A DNA stretch of 64,000 nucleotides, from the NCBI RefSeq assembly GCF_024385525.1, contig NZ_JANFLU010000016.1:62001-126000 (forward strand), read 5' to 3'. Position 1 is the stretch's first letter. Every line of letters begins with the position of its first letter. The position numbers and the translations under genes were made by a program. The notes beneath the pieces were generated by a model. It did not search any database and was not told where the DNA came from. It was given only the letters and a program-made list of their open reading frames with translations. Below, piece by piece: positions 8,920 through 17,052 of the stretch. This DNA comes from Arthrobacter sp. zg-Y238. GTDB taxonomy: Bacteria > Actinomycetota > Actinomycetes > Actinomycetales > Micrococcaceae.

Positions 8920-11814
8920 ATGGCGACTCGTACTTCCCCTGCCGCACGCAGCGGTGCCTCCGGCCGGACAACGGCCCGGAGCGCCGGCGGCAGCTCAAGC
9001 AAGACATCAGGCAAGTCCAGTCCGCGCGGCGGATCCGGGGGCCGGGGGACCTCCGTCTCGCGCCAGGCGCCCCCGGACCAGCTGCCGCTGCCGCTGCGCG
9101 CGGTGGAGAGCGCCTGGATGGGCATCTCCCGCCTCGCCGGGGCCGGCGTCCGCAAGCTCGGCACGGACGTCTCACCCGAGCGTGAAATCCGCCGCGACGG
9201 GACCGGATTCTTCCTGATCCTGCTCGCCCTTGCCGTTGCCACCGTCGAGTGGTGGGCCCTGCGCGGTCCCGTCGCCGACGTGATCCATGCCGGCGCGGCC
9301 GGAACCTTCGGCTGGATGGCCGTGGTGCTGCCCTTCATGCTCACCGCCGGCGCAGTCCGCCTGTTCCGCTACCCGGAGCGGCACCGCGCCAACAGCAGGA
9401 TCAGCATCGGCCTCGTGATCATGCTGCTGGCCGGCTCCGGCATCACGCACATTGCCGGCGGCTTGCCCGCCTTGTCTGACGGTTTCGACCGGCTCTGGGC
9501 CTCCGGAGGCATCGTCGGCTTCCTTGTGGCCGGGCCGTTGTCCGCCGCACTGACCCAGTGGCCCGTGCTGCTCCTTCTGGCATTGCTGGTGTTCGTGAGC
9601 GTCCTGATCATCACCGCCACGCCCTTCCGCCACATACCGCTGCGCCTGCGGGCACTGTATGAACACCTGATGGGCCAGGACCTGGACCCCGATGATCCTG
9701 AGGCACACGACCAGAGCTACCTCTACGGCTCGCCGAAGCCGGAAAAGGTCCGCAAGCCCCGCAAGACCCGGCGTGAGAAAGAAGCCGAGGCAGCCGCCGT
9801 GCAGGACGGCTTCGCCGGCGATGAAGCGTTTGAACGCGCGCTGCTGCAGGACGAAGAGGACGAGGCAGCCGCGGCCGCTGCCGCCGCCGCACCGGCGGTA
9901 CCCCCGGGAGTCCGGCGTCCCACCCAGTCCGAACTGGCTACGCAGAAGATCCGGCGCAACCAGGGCCTGCCCGTCGACGGCGGCACGGACGCCGCAGAGC
10001 CGCCCACCGAGGCCATCAGTACGGTCCCCGGCGCCACCGAAGTCCTGAACCTGGCAGCCGTTCCGCCCGTAGCACCCGTGCCTTCCCGGCGGGTCCAGCC
10101 GGTGCCGCCGGCCACGCCCATCCCGCAGCGCACCGAGCAGCTGCAGCTTTCCGGCGACATCACCTACACGCTGCCGCCGTCGGACTTCCTGCCCCCGGGA
10201 CCGCCGGCAAAGGAACGCTCCGAAGCGAACGACGCCGTCGTCGCGGCCCTGACGCACACCCTCGAGCAGTTCAACGTGGACGCCAAGGTCACCGGGTTCT
10301 CCCGCGGCCCGACGGTGACCCGCTACGAGATCGAACTCGGCGAAGGCACCAAAGTGGAACGCGTCACCGCGTTGTCCAAGAACATTGCCTACGCCGTGGC
10401 GAGCTCCGACGTACGCATCCTCTCGCCCATTCCGGGCAAATCCGCCATCGGCATTGAAATCCCCAACGCGGACAAGGAAGTAGTTGCCCTGGGCGATGTC
10501 CTGCGGTCAAACTCCGCACGGAAGACCGAACACCCCATGGTCATGGGCGTCGGCAAGGACGTCGAAGGCGGCTTCGTGGTCGCCAACCTGGCCAAGATGC
10601 CCCACCTGCTGGTGGCCGGTGCCACCGGTGCCGGTAAATCCTCCTTCGTGAACTCGATGATCACGTCCATCCTGATGCGCTCCACACCTGATGAAGTGCG
10701 CATGGTGATGGTGGACCCCAAGCGTGTGGAACTGACGGCCTATGAAGGCGTGCCGCACCTGATCACCCCGATCATCACCAACCCGAAGAAGGCCGCGGAA
10801 GCGCTCCAGTGGGTGGTCCGCGAAATGGACACCCGCTACGACGACCTCGCGAACTTCGGCTTCAAGCACATCGACGACTTCAACAAGGCCGTCCGCAACG
10901 GCAAAGTGGTGCCCCCGGCCGGATCCAAGCGGGTCATCCGGGCCTACCCGTACCTGCTGGTGATCGTGGACGAACTCGCGGACCTCATGATGGTCGCCCC
11001 GCGGGACGTCGAAGACTCCATCGTGCGCATCACCCAGCTTGCCCGCGCCGCCGGCATCCACCTGGTGCTGGCCACCCAGCGGCCCTCCGTCGACGTCGTC
11101 ACCGGCCTGATCAAGGCGAACGTCCCCTCCCGCATGGCGTTCGCCACCTCCTCGGTGACCGACTCCCGCGTGGTGCTGGACCAGCCCGGCGCCGAAAAGC
11201 TCCTGGGCCAAGGCGATGCCCTGTTCCTGCCGATGGGCTCCAACAAGCCCATCCGCGTGCAGGGCGCCTGGGTTACCGAGTCCGAGATCCACCGGGTCGT
11301 TGAGCACGTCAAGGGCCAGCTGCAGGCCGTCTACCGCGAAGATGTAGCAGTCACGGCGCCGAAGAAGCAGATCGACGACGACATCGGAGACGACCTCGAC
11401 GTCCTGCTGCAGGCAACCGAACTCGTGGTGACCACGCAGTTCGGTTCCACCTCCATGCTCCAGCGCAAGCTGCGCGTGGGCTTCGCGAAGGCCGGCCGGC
11501 TCATGGACCTGCTGGAATCCCGCGGCGTGGTGGGACCGTCCGAGGGTTCGAAGGCCCGCGACGTTCTCGTGAAGCCGGATGACCTGGCCGCCACCCTCGC
11601 TGCCATCAGCGGAGGTGAAGCCCCGGCCCCGTCCGGGGGCGCCGGAGCCGCGGCGCTGGCGGAGAACGCCAATGCCAACCACGGCTTCGACCCTGCCGGA
11701 CCGACGGACCTGGTGGCCGCAGACCTGGAGGGCAGGCCGCAGGCGAGCGACTACCACGACGACGCGGAGGACCCGGACGGTTCCGAAGACGCCTGGAACC
11801 TCACCGGCCGGTGA
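8920..11814 (+). CDS. ftsK: DNA translocase FtsK/SpoIIIE
   Basis: 964 residues. It pumps chromosomal DNA through the division septum. The order is a basic Ser/Gly-rich N-terminus, four transmembrane helices (about residues 95-240), an Ala/Pro-rich linker, the FtsK alpha/beta ATPase with Walker A GATGAGKSS near residue 567, and a C-terminal winged-helix gamma domain that in the family reads KOPS sites. ATG 8920 is preferred over GTG 8911 because TAGCGT (8907-8912) lies 7 nt before it, fitting a leaderless start. Confidence 0.95.
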   Translation: MATRTSPAARSGASGRTTARSAGGSSSKTSGKSSPRGGSGGRGTSVSRQAPPDQLPLPLRAVESAWMGISRLAGAGVRKLGTDVSPEREIRRDGTGFFLILLALAVATVEWWALRGPVADVIHAGAAGTFGWMAVVLPFMLTAGAVRLFRYPERHRANSRISIGLVIMLLAGSGITHIAGGLPALSDGFDRLWASGGIVGFLVAGPLSAALTQWPVLLLLALLVFVSVLIITATPFRHIPLRLRALYEHLMGQDLDPDDPEAHDQSYLYGSPKPEKVRKPRKTRREKEAEAAAVQDGFAGDEAFERALLQDEEDEAAAAAAAAAPAVPPGVRRPTQSELATQKIRRNQGLPVDGGTDAAEPPTEAISTVPGATEVLNLAAVPPVAPVPSRRVQPVPPATPIPQRTEQLQLSGDITYTLPPSDFLPPGPPAKERSEANDAVVAALTHTLEQFNVDAKVTGFSRGPTVTRYEIELGEGTKVERVTALSKNIAYAVASSDVRILSPIPGKSAIGIEIPNADKEVVALGDVLRSNSARKTEHPMVMGVGKDVEGGFVVANLAKMPHLLVAGATGAGKSSFVNSMITSILMRSTPDEVRMVMVDPKRVELTAYEGVPHLITPIITNPKKAAEALQWVVREMDTRYDDLANFGFKHIDDFNKAVRNGKVVPPAGSKRVIRAYPYLLVIVDELADLMMVAPRDVEDSIVRITQLARAAGIHLVLATQRPSVDVVTGLIKANVPSRMAFATSSVTDSRVVLDQPGAEKLLGQGDALFLPMGSNKPIRVQGAWVTESEIHRVVEHVKGQLQAVYREDVAVTAPKKQIDDDIGDDLDVLLQATELVVTTQFGSTSMLQRKLRVGFAKAGRLMDLLESRGVVGPSEGSKARDVLVKPDDLAATLAAISGGEAPAPSGGAGAAALAENANANHGFDPAGPTDLVAADLEGRPQASDYHDDAEDPDGSEDAWNLTGR

Positions 11815-11834
11815 AACTTCGCTACGCTGAAGAC

Positions 11835-12425
11835 GTGAGCAATTCTCCTACCGATAGGGTTCCGACCCTCAATATCGCCAATGCCCTGACGGTGGCGCGG
11901 ATCCTGATGGTTCCGCTCTTTATCTGGTTCCTTGCGTCCGACGACGGCCGTGACGGCCTGTTCCGCTGGCTCGCCGTGGCAACCTTCGCCGTCGCCATCT
12001 ACACCGACAAGCTCGACGGCGATATTGCCCGCAGCCGCGGGCTGATTACCGACTTCGGCAAAATCGCCGATCCGATTGCCGACAAGCTGCTGATCGGTTC
12101 GGCGCTGGTGATGCTTTCCCTGCTGGGCGAGCTGTGGTGGTGGGTGACCATCGTTATCCTGGTCCGCGAACTGGGTATCACGCTCATGCGCTTCATCGTG
12201 ATCCGGTACGGCGTTATGGCCGCCTCCCGGGGCGGCAAGCTCAAGACCGTCGTCCAGACCTTCGCCATCTTTGTGTTCCTGCTTCCGCTGACTGCTTGGC
12301 TGGGTGCCTGGGCATGGTGGATCGGAGCCGTCTTCATGGCCGCCGCGCTCGTCATCACGGTCGTCACGGGCGTCGATTACGTCCTGCAGGCCGTCAAGCT
12401 GCGCCGCGACGGCAAGCGCGCATGA
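11835..12425 (+). CDS. pgsA: CDP-diacylglycerol--glycerol-3-phosphate 3-phosphatidyltransferase
   Basis: 196 residues, an integral membrane enzyme making phosphatidylglycerol phosphate. The CDP-alcohol phosphotransferase motif DG-x2-AR-x8-G-x3-D-x3-D is complete in the segment from DGDIAR to IADK (about residues 65-87). GTG 11835 is chosen because TACGCT (11823-11828) is 6 nt upstream, suggesting a leaderless mRNA. An in-frame ATG 24 nt earlier would sit on that promoter. It overlaps the next gene by 4 bp (ATGA). Confidence 0.93.
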   Translation: MSNSPTDRVPTLNIANALTVARILMVPLFIWFLASDDGRDGLFRWLAVATFAVAIYTDKLDGDIARSRGLITDFGKIADPIADKLLIGSALVMLSLLGELWWWVTIVILVRELGITLMRFIVIRYGVMAASRGGKLKTVVQTFAIFVFLLPLTAWLGAWAWWIGAVFMAAALVITVVTGVDYVLQAVKLRRDGKRA

Positions 12426-12910
12426 GCAACGCGCCTGCCGCCGTCCTGGCGGGCGAGGTTCTGGCCGCAGCCCGGGAGGCAGGACAGACCGTAGCCACTG
12501 CCGAGTCGCTTACCGCGGGCATGCTTTGCGCCGAACTGGGGTCCGTCCCCGGCGCTTCCGCGGTTTTGCAGGGCGGCGTGGTTGCGTATCAAAATGGAAT
12601 CAAGCTGTCCGTCCTCGGGGTTCCGGCCGAGCTCCTGGCCGAAGCCGGATCCGTTGACGGGAGGGTGGCTGAGCACATGGCAGCCGGGGCGCGGCGTGTT
12701 CTCGGCGCCGACGTCGGGGTCTCCACCACCGGCGTCGCCGGGCCTGAGGCGCACGACGGCAAACCGGTTGGTACCGTGTTCGTGGGGATCGCTACTTCGG
12801 AAGGGACTTCCTTCCGGGAGTTTCTGTTCCCGGGGGACCGGACGGCCATCCGAACGGCGGCATGCAGTGAAGCACTCTCCATGCTGGCGTCAGCCCTGGA
12901 ACACCGCTAG
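12422..12910 (+). CDS. pncC: CinA C-terminal domain protein, nicotinamide-nucleotide amidase
   Basis: 162 residues, only the CinA C-terminal amidohydrolase domain without the N-terminal MoCF-like part. Signatures are [18 protein letters not shown], the [11 protein letters not shown] segment and [19 protein letters not shown]. The family deamidates nicotinamide mononucleotide for NAD recycling. Its start overlaps the pgsA stop (ATGA), so it is in the pgsA operon. Confidence 0.9.
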   Translation: MSNAPAAVLAGEVLAAAREAGQTVATAESLTAGMLCAELGSVPGASAVLQGGVVAYQNGIKLSVLGVPAELLAEAGSVDGRVAEHMAAGARRVLGADVGVSTTGVAGPEAHDGKPVGTVFVGIATSEGTSFREFLFPGDRTAIRTAACSEALSMLASALEHR

Positions 12911-13157
12911 CGCAACGGACGAATCGGGAAGCTGCGCAGGCGGGAACAAAACCGGCAGGGCGTCAGTTGTTAGTATCAGGAACCGCCAAGGTTCCTTTAT
13001 TACGATCTTTGGACAGTCTGCGGTACCGCCGCAGTCCGTACTCACAGGGAGCAGGACGATACACATGGTTAAGCAACCCGTATCCGTGAACGGCGTGATC
13101 CGCTGGCGGGATGTAGGGTTGGCGGAAGACGCACACCGGGAGCCTAAGGAGCGCAAG

Positions 13158-13490
13158 ATGGTAGTTCTTCGTCACGAGATTGGTGATGTTCTCCGCGACG
13201 TGCGCCAGCGCCAGGGCCGGACCCTGCGCGAGGTGTCGCATAGCGCCCGCGTTTCTCTCGGCTACCTGAGCGAGGTTGAGCGCGGACAGAAGGAAGCATC
13301 ATCGGAACTTCTGTCTTCAATCTGCACCGCCCTCGATGTGCCCCTGTCCCTGATGCTCCGAGAGGTCAGCGACCGGGTGGCAAACGCCGAAGGCGTTGCC
13401 ATTCCAGACACCGTGCCATCTGAGTTTTCCCGGGAGTTCGCCCGCGAATTCCCCGAAGACCTGGCACGCGACCTGGCCCGCACATCCTAA
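13158..13490 (+). CDS. clgR: XRE-family regulator, ClgR-like
   Basis: 110 residues with one helix-turn-helix of the Cro/CI type (about residues 7-62: [32 protein letters not shown]). Length and position downstream of ftsK-pgsA-cinA and upstream of recA match ClgR (Rv2745c in Mycobacterium tuberculosis), an activator of Clp protease and stress genes. ATG 13158 has an AAGGAG ribosome site 7 nt away. An in-frame ATG at 13065 would add 31 residues not expected in the family. The C-terminal tail repeats Glu/Arg/Phe ([20 protein letters not shown]). Confidence 0.85.
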   Translation: MVVLRHEIGDVLRDVRQRQGRTLREVSHSARVSLGYLSEVERGQKEASSELLSSICTALDVPLSLMLREVSDRVANAEGVAIPDTVPSEFSREFAREFPEDLARDLARTS

Positions 13491-13545
13491 AAACCGCATA
13501 CCGCGGCGCGTCACGCCGGCCGAACGGAATTGGCCGTAGTGACTG

Positions 13546-13592
13546 CGTCGCCCCATAGACATACTCCTTGATGCTGTTGCATCAGGGCGACG
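13546..13592. other. Compound hairpin between clgR and marR
   Basis: CGTCGCCC (13546-13553) pairs with GGGCGACG (13585-13592). Directly inside the 3' arm, TGATGC-TGTT-GCATCA (13569-13584) forms a second stem, leaving a 15-nt one-sided bulge. It sits 14 nt before a strong bidirectional terminator, so it could be a 3'-UTR structure or a small RNA. No promoter is obvious. Confidence 0.45.
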
Positions 13593-13605
13593 AAATCTCC
13601 AAGGA

Positions 13606-13638
13606 AAACCCCCGCAGGCGCGGTGCCTGCGGGGGTTT
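13606..13638. terminator. Bidirectional intrinsic terminator between clgR and marR
   Basis: AAACCCCCGCAGGC pairs with GCCTGCGGGGGTTT, a 14-bp perfect stem with a 5-nt loop. A-rich sequence on the left and T-rich on the right make it a terminator for both convergent genes. Confidence 0.9.
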
Positions 13639-13677
13639 GTTCTGCCCGGTGTAGCCACGGCCTGCACAGTCCGGCAC

Positions 13678-14226
13678 CTAGCTGCCGTCCGGGCCGGAAG
13701 GCTCGTCCTCCGGTCGATCCCCGGCTGGCCGGACGGAAGCATTCAGTTTGTGCAGCAGCCGGACCAGGGTATGCAGTTCCTCGGCTTCCCACCCCGTCCA
13801 GGTGCGCCGGAAGTGCTCTTTGCGGGCGGTGGCCGTACCTTCCAGGCGGGCAGCACCAACCTCAGTGAGATTGATGGGCTGCGCCCTTCCGTCCTCCGGG
13901 TCCGCATGCTTTTCCACGAGCCCCAGCGCCTGCAGCATAGCTACCTGCCGGCTGAGGGAGGGCTTACCCACACCGACCGCTGCGGCCAGGTCCGTCAGGC
14001 GCATGGGACCCTGCTGATGGAGCAGGACCATCAGCCCGTAGGCCGAAGGTTCCATCTCGGGGTGGACCTCCCGGGCGATCCGGTGGGAGCTGGCCCGGGC
14101 GCGGCGCCACAGCACGCTGAGTTCCTGCTCAAGGTCCTCTATTGCCGTGTCCTTGTCCGGCTCGGTACCGGAGGGGGGAGAAGCGTCGCCGGTGGGTGAA
14201 TCGGCGGGACCGGATGTCTCGGTCAT
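13678..14226 (-). CDS. MarR-family transcriptional regulator
   Basis: 182 residues. The winged-helix region spans about residues 40-150, with MRLTDLAAAVGVGKPSLSRQ as recognition helix and ALGLVEKHADPEDGRAQPINLTEVG as wing. Acidic, disordered tails flank it. The start is ATG 14226, because on the minus strand TACAAT (14238-14233) lies 6 nt upstream, indicating leaderless transcription. The longer frame to 14919 crosses the recA promoter and is not real. Effector and targets are unknown. Confidence 0.88.
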   Translation of the reverse strand: MTETSGPADSPTGDASPPSGTEPDKDTAIEDLEQELSVLWRRARASSHRIAREVHPEMEPSAYGLMVLLHQQGPMRLTDLAAAVGVGKPSLSRQVAMLQALGLVEKHADPEDGRAQPINLTEVGAARLEGTATARKEHFRRTWTGWEAEELHTLVRLLHKLNASVRPAGDRPEDEPSGPDGS

Positions 14227-14331
14227 CCTCCCATTGTAGGATCGCGGCCCTTCCACAGCACTGGAATATGTTGGCTTTCGAAGGCGGCGGGCCGGTTCGC
14301 TGCCGTGTTTCGTGCGTGAGAGGATTAATTG

Positions 14332-14556
14332 ATGCGTATCAGCGATTTCTGGCGGCTTATGGATGACGAGTTCGGTGCGGCCTACTCCCGGGTCCTTGCC
14401 GCGGATCTGGTGCTCGGCCAACTCGGAGGGGTCACGGCTGCGCAGGCCTTGGACAAGGGCATGGAACCCAAATCCGTATGGCTGGCGGTATGCGAGATCC
14501 AGGACGTTCCACCCGAACGCCGGCTGGGCCGCGACATCAAGCCCAAGGCAAACTAG
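14332..14556 (+). CDS. DUF3046 protein
   Basis: 74 residues: MRISDFWRLMDDEFG at the N-terminus and VWLAVCEIQDVPPERRLG near the C-terminus are typical of DUF3046 (Rv2738c family). Members sit beside recA throughout actinobacteria but have no established function. ATG 14332 is used; a TTG directly before it is the alternative. The gene is divergent from marR with a 105-bp gap. Confidence 0.85.
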   Translation: MRISDFWRLMDDEFGAAYSRVLAADLVLGQLGGVTAAQALDKGMEPKSVWLAVCEIQDVPPERRLGRDIKPKAN

Positions 14557-14600
14557 GGCTGCCGCCGTTCCACGGCGAACGGACACGCCGGGTTCGCTGT

Positions 14601-14629
14601 TCGAATATTTGTTCGGATAAAGATATGCT
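14601..14629 (+). promoter_or_regulatory. LexA (SOS) box and promoter P2 of recA
   Basis: TCGAAT-ATTT-GTTCGG at 14601-14616 matches the actinobacterial SOS box TCGAAC-N4-GTTCGA at 10 of 12 positions. It covers the -35 region of a promoter whose -10 is TATGCT (14624-14629), so LexA would block recA transcription. Confidence 0.8.
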
Positions 14630-14708
14630 CCTACACAGGGGCCCGTCCTAGCTGATACGGCCCGGGAATATCCACAAGACAACGAGTTATACGTTCCGGT
14701 CAGCCGTT

Positions 14709-14731
14709 TTGTCAGTGCCGCCGGATAGGGT
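14709..14731 (+). promoter_or_regulatory. PafBC-type (RecA-NDp) promoter P1 of recA
   Basis: TTGTCAGTG (14709-14717), exactly 8 nt, then TAGGGT (14726-14731). This is the TTGTCRGTG-N8-TANNNT motif of LexA-independent DNA-damage promoters described in mycobacteria, where PafBC activates transcription. Expected start of transcription is near 14738, about 54 nt before the recA ATG. Confidence 0.75.
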
Positions 14732-14791
14732 CGTAGATAAGAAATGACGACCGGCCTACGGGCCGCCCACAACCACAACACGAGGTGAACA

Positions 14792-15844
14792 ATGGCTGCT
14801 CCAGCCGACCGCGCAAAAGCCCTAGAGGCAGCGCTGGCCCAGATTGACAAGCAATACGGCAAGGGCTCGATCATGCGCCTGGGCGACGAAGTGCGTGCCC
14901 CCGCCGAAACCATTTCCACCAGCTCCGTCGCTTTGGATGTTGCGCTGGGTATCGGCGGCCTGCCGCGCGGCCGCGTGGTGGAGATCTACGGACCGGAATC
15001 TTCCGGTAAGACCACCCTGGCCCTCCACGTCGTCGCCAATGCGCAGAAGAACGGCGGCATTGCGGCCTTCATCGACGCCGAGCACGCTCTGGACCCCATC
15101 TATGCAGCCAAGCTGGGCGTAGATACGGACTCGCTGCTCGTTTCGCAGCCGGACACCGGCGAGCAGGCCCTGGAAATCATGGACATGCTGATCGGCTCCG
15201 GTTCGGTCGACGTCGTGGTCATTGACTCCGTTGCCGCACTGGTTCCCCGTGCCGAAATCGAAGGCGACATGGGCGACAGCCACGTGGGCCTGCAGGCCCG
15301 CCTGATGAGCCAGGCGCTCCGTAAGATCGCCGGCCGCCTGAGCCACACCAATACCACCGCAATCTTCATCAACCAGCTGCGTGAAAAGATCGGTGTCTTC
15401 TTCGGCAGCCCGGAAACCACCACCGGTGGCAAGGCGCTGAAGTTCTACGCTTCGGTCCGCATCGACGTCCGCCGCATCGAGACGCTGAAGGAAGGCACCA
15501 ACCCGGTCGGTAACCGTACGCGTGCCAAGATCGTCAAGAACAAGATGGCTCCGCCCTTCAAGCAGGCCGAGTTCGACATCATGTACGGCGTCGGCATTTC
15601 CCGCGAGGGCGGACTGATTGACATGGGCGTGGAACACGGCCTGGTCAAAAAGTCCGGTGCCTGGTTCACCTATGACGGTGACCAGCTGGGCCAGGGCAAG
15701 GAAAACTCGCGCAACTTCCTGAAGGACAACCCCGATCTGGCGGACGAGCTGGAGCGCCGTATCCGTGAAAAGCTCGGAATCGGCGTTCCTGCCGCTGAAG
15801 AGCCCGCAGCGCCGAAGCTGAAGGCAGTCGGAAAGGACTCCTAG
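14792..15844 (+). CDS. recA: Recombinase RecA
   Basis: 350 residues, full length and without an intein. It forms the filament for homologous recombination and triggers LexA self-cleavage. Walker [10 protein letters not shown] is at residues 67-75, Walker B VVVIDS near 145, and the DNA-binding loops and the [19 protein letters not shown] segment are intact. The ATG has a GAGGTG ribosome site. Two damage-type promoters lie upstream: a LexA-controlled one and a PafBC-type one. recX follows after a strong hairpin. Confidence 0.98.
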   Translation: MAAPADRAKALEAALAQIDKQYGKGSIMRLGDEVRAPAETISTSSVALDVALGIGGLPRGRVVEIYGPESSGKTTLALHVVANAQKNGGIAAFIDAEHALDPIYAAKLGVDTDSLLVSQPDTGEQALEIMDMLIGSGSVDVVVIDSVAALVPRAEIEGDMGDSHVGLQARLMSQALRKIAGRLSHTNTTAIFINQLREKIGVFFGSPETTTGGKALKFYASVRIDVRRIETLKEGTNPVGNRTRAKIVKNKMAPPFKQAEFDIMYGVGISREGGLIDMGVEHGLVKKSGAWFTYDGDQLGQGKENSRNFLKDNPDLADELERRIREKLGIGVPAAEEPAAPKLKAVGKDS

Positions 15845-15886
15845 CAGCCGGCCCGCGGTCCCGGCGATACCGGACCCGGGACAGAG

Positions 15887-15917
15887 GGAAGCCGCTCCCG
15901 GAGAGGGGGCGGCTTCC
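15887..15917 (+). terminator. recA-recX intercistronic hairpin
   Basis: GGAAGCCGC (15887-15895) pairs with GCGGCTTCC (15909-15917), and flanking GGACAG/CTGTCC can lengthen the stem. There is little T run. In E. coli a terminator between recA and recX limits recX expression to read-through; a similar role here is inferred. Confidence 0.55.
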
Positions 15918-16036
15918 TGTCCGGTCTGCCCAGGCCGCTCGGAACGGCGCGCTACCCGCGGCCACTCTCCGCGGCGGTCCAGGGAATGGAAGTCCGGGGG
16001 AGGAAAACGGGAGCAGAGTCCCGGGAGCGGATAGTT

Positions 16037-16912
16037 ATGGATACCTCGCAGGAAGAGACCCTGGCTGAGCTGAAGCGGCGGCTCGCCGAAATCAGCGTGG
16101 CGGCGGCAGCCACGCCGGCCGGCGACGGGGCCGCTCCGGGCCGTGCGAAGGGAACACGCACGGCACCCGAACCGGTGGACACCCGTGCTGCCACACCGAC
16201 CCGACGCCGGAAGCCGCCTGCCAAAGTACCCGACACCTTCAAGGAAGACGGCTTCGGTGAGGAAGCTCCCGCCGACGAGCCCTGGGCGGAAACCGGTACG
16301 GGGGACGCCGGTTCGAAACGGAGCGGGAAAAAGTCCGGCCGCGGACGGCAGGCCTGGGGACAGCAGGGTGCAGACGCAGGCCCGCCGGAGGAAGCCGTCG
16401 CGCTGACGCCCGAGGAAGCTTACGCTGAGGCCAAGGCGATCGTCCTGCGTCAGCTGACTGCCTCTCCCAAGAGCCGCAAACAGCTTGAAACCAAGCTTGC
16501 GGAAAAAGACATTCCGCCGGATGCCGCAGCTGCGGTCCTTGACCGGTTCGAAGAAGTGCAACTCGTGGATGATGCCGAGTTTGCGCGTCTGTGGGTCCGC
16601 AGCAGGTCCCAAAGCAAGTCCCTTGCCCGCGGTGCCTTGCGCCGTGAACTGACGGAAAAGGGGATTGCGCCGGACCTCGCCGCCGAAGCGCTTGAGCAGG
16701 TCAGTGCCGACGACGAACTCGAGGCGGCGCGCGCCCTGGCAAGGAAAAAGCTCCAGATGTCCGCCGATCTTTCCGACCGCGGCGTGCGCGACAAACAGAC
16801 CCGCCGACTGGTGGGGATGCTGGCCCGGAAGGGCTATTCCCCGTCGCTCGGCTTTACGGTGGCGGCCGAAATTATCGGCGAAGTCCGTGATGCCCGGGGA
16901 GACTCCGTCTAG
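16037..16912 (+). CDS. recX: Regulatory protein RecX
   Basis: 291 residues, longer than the usual 150-200. The RecX three-helix repeats fill roughly residues 125-285 (YAEAKAIVLRQLTASPKSRKQL..., VDDAEFARLWVRSRSQSKSLARGALRREL). The first 120 residues are charged, low-complexity and lineage-specific. RecX inhibits RecA filaments. ATG 16037 is chosen; an in-frame ATG at 15986 would add 17 residues. It lies downstream of recA and is probably expressed by read-through. Confidence 0.85.
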   Translation: MDTSQEETLAELKRRLAEISVAAAATPAGDGAAPGRAKGTRTAPEPVDTRAATPTRRRKPPAKVPDTFKEDGFGEEAPADEPWAETGTGDAGSKRSGKKSGRGRQAWGQQGADAGPPEEAVALTPEEAYAEAKAIVLRQLTASPKSRKQLETKLAEKDIPPDAAAAVLDRFEEVQLVDDAEFARLWVRSRSQSKSLARGALRRELTEKGIAPDLAAEALEQVSADDELEAARALARKKLQMSADLSDRGVRDKQTRRLVGMLARKGYSPSLGFTVAAEIIGEVRDARGDSV

Positions 16913-17052
16913 GCGGCGGACCGCGGGCCGGGCCCCGGCCGTAGGGCAGGTGGCGAAGCAAAGCTACCCGGCGCAATGCACAGGACGGGAAATAACCAGC
17001 ACTATTCGTCGTAGTGTCAATCCGACGCGCCGTATCCTATGCTGTGCCAACT

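Noticed and set aside
10507-11757. 416-codon open frame on the minus strand
   Set aside because: Antisense to the FtsK ATPase domain; composition of a shadow frame.
12901-12930. CGCTAGCGC-like ClgR binding site after cinA
   Set aside because: The spacing between half-sites does not fit the ClgR consensus.
13065-13157. Earlier ATG for clgR
   Set aside because: It adds 31 residues absent from ClgR proteins and has a poorer ribosome site than ATG 13158.
17014-17052. GTG start for the first lysozyme-like protein
   Set aside because: It would lie upstream of the likely -10 (TATGCT 17038-17043), and the signal peptide is complete without it.
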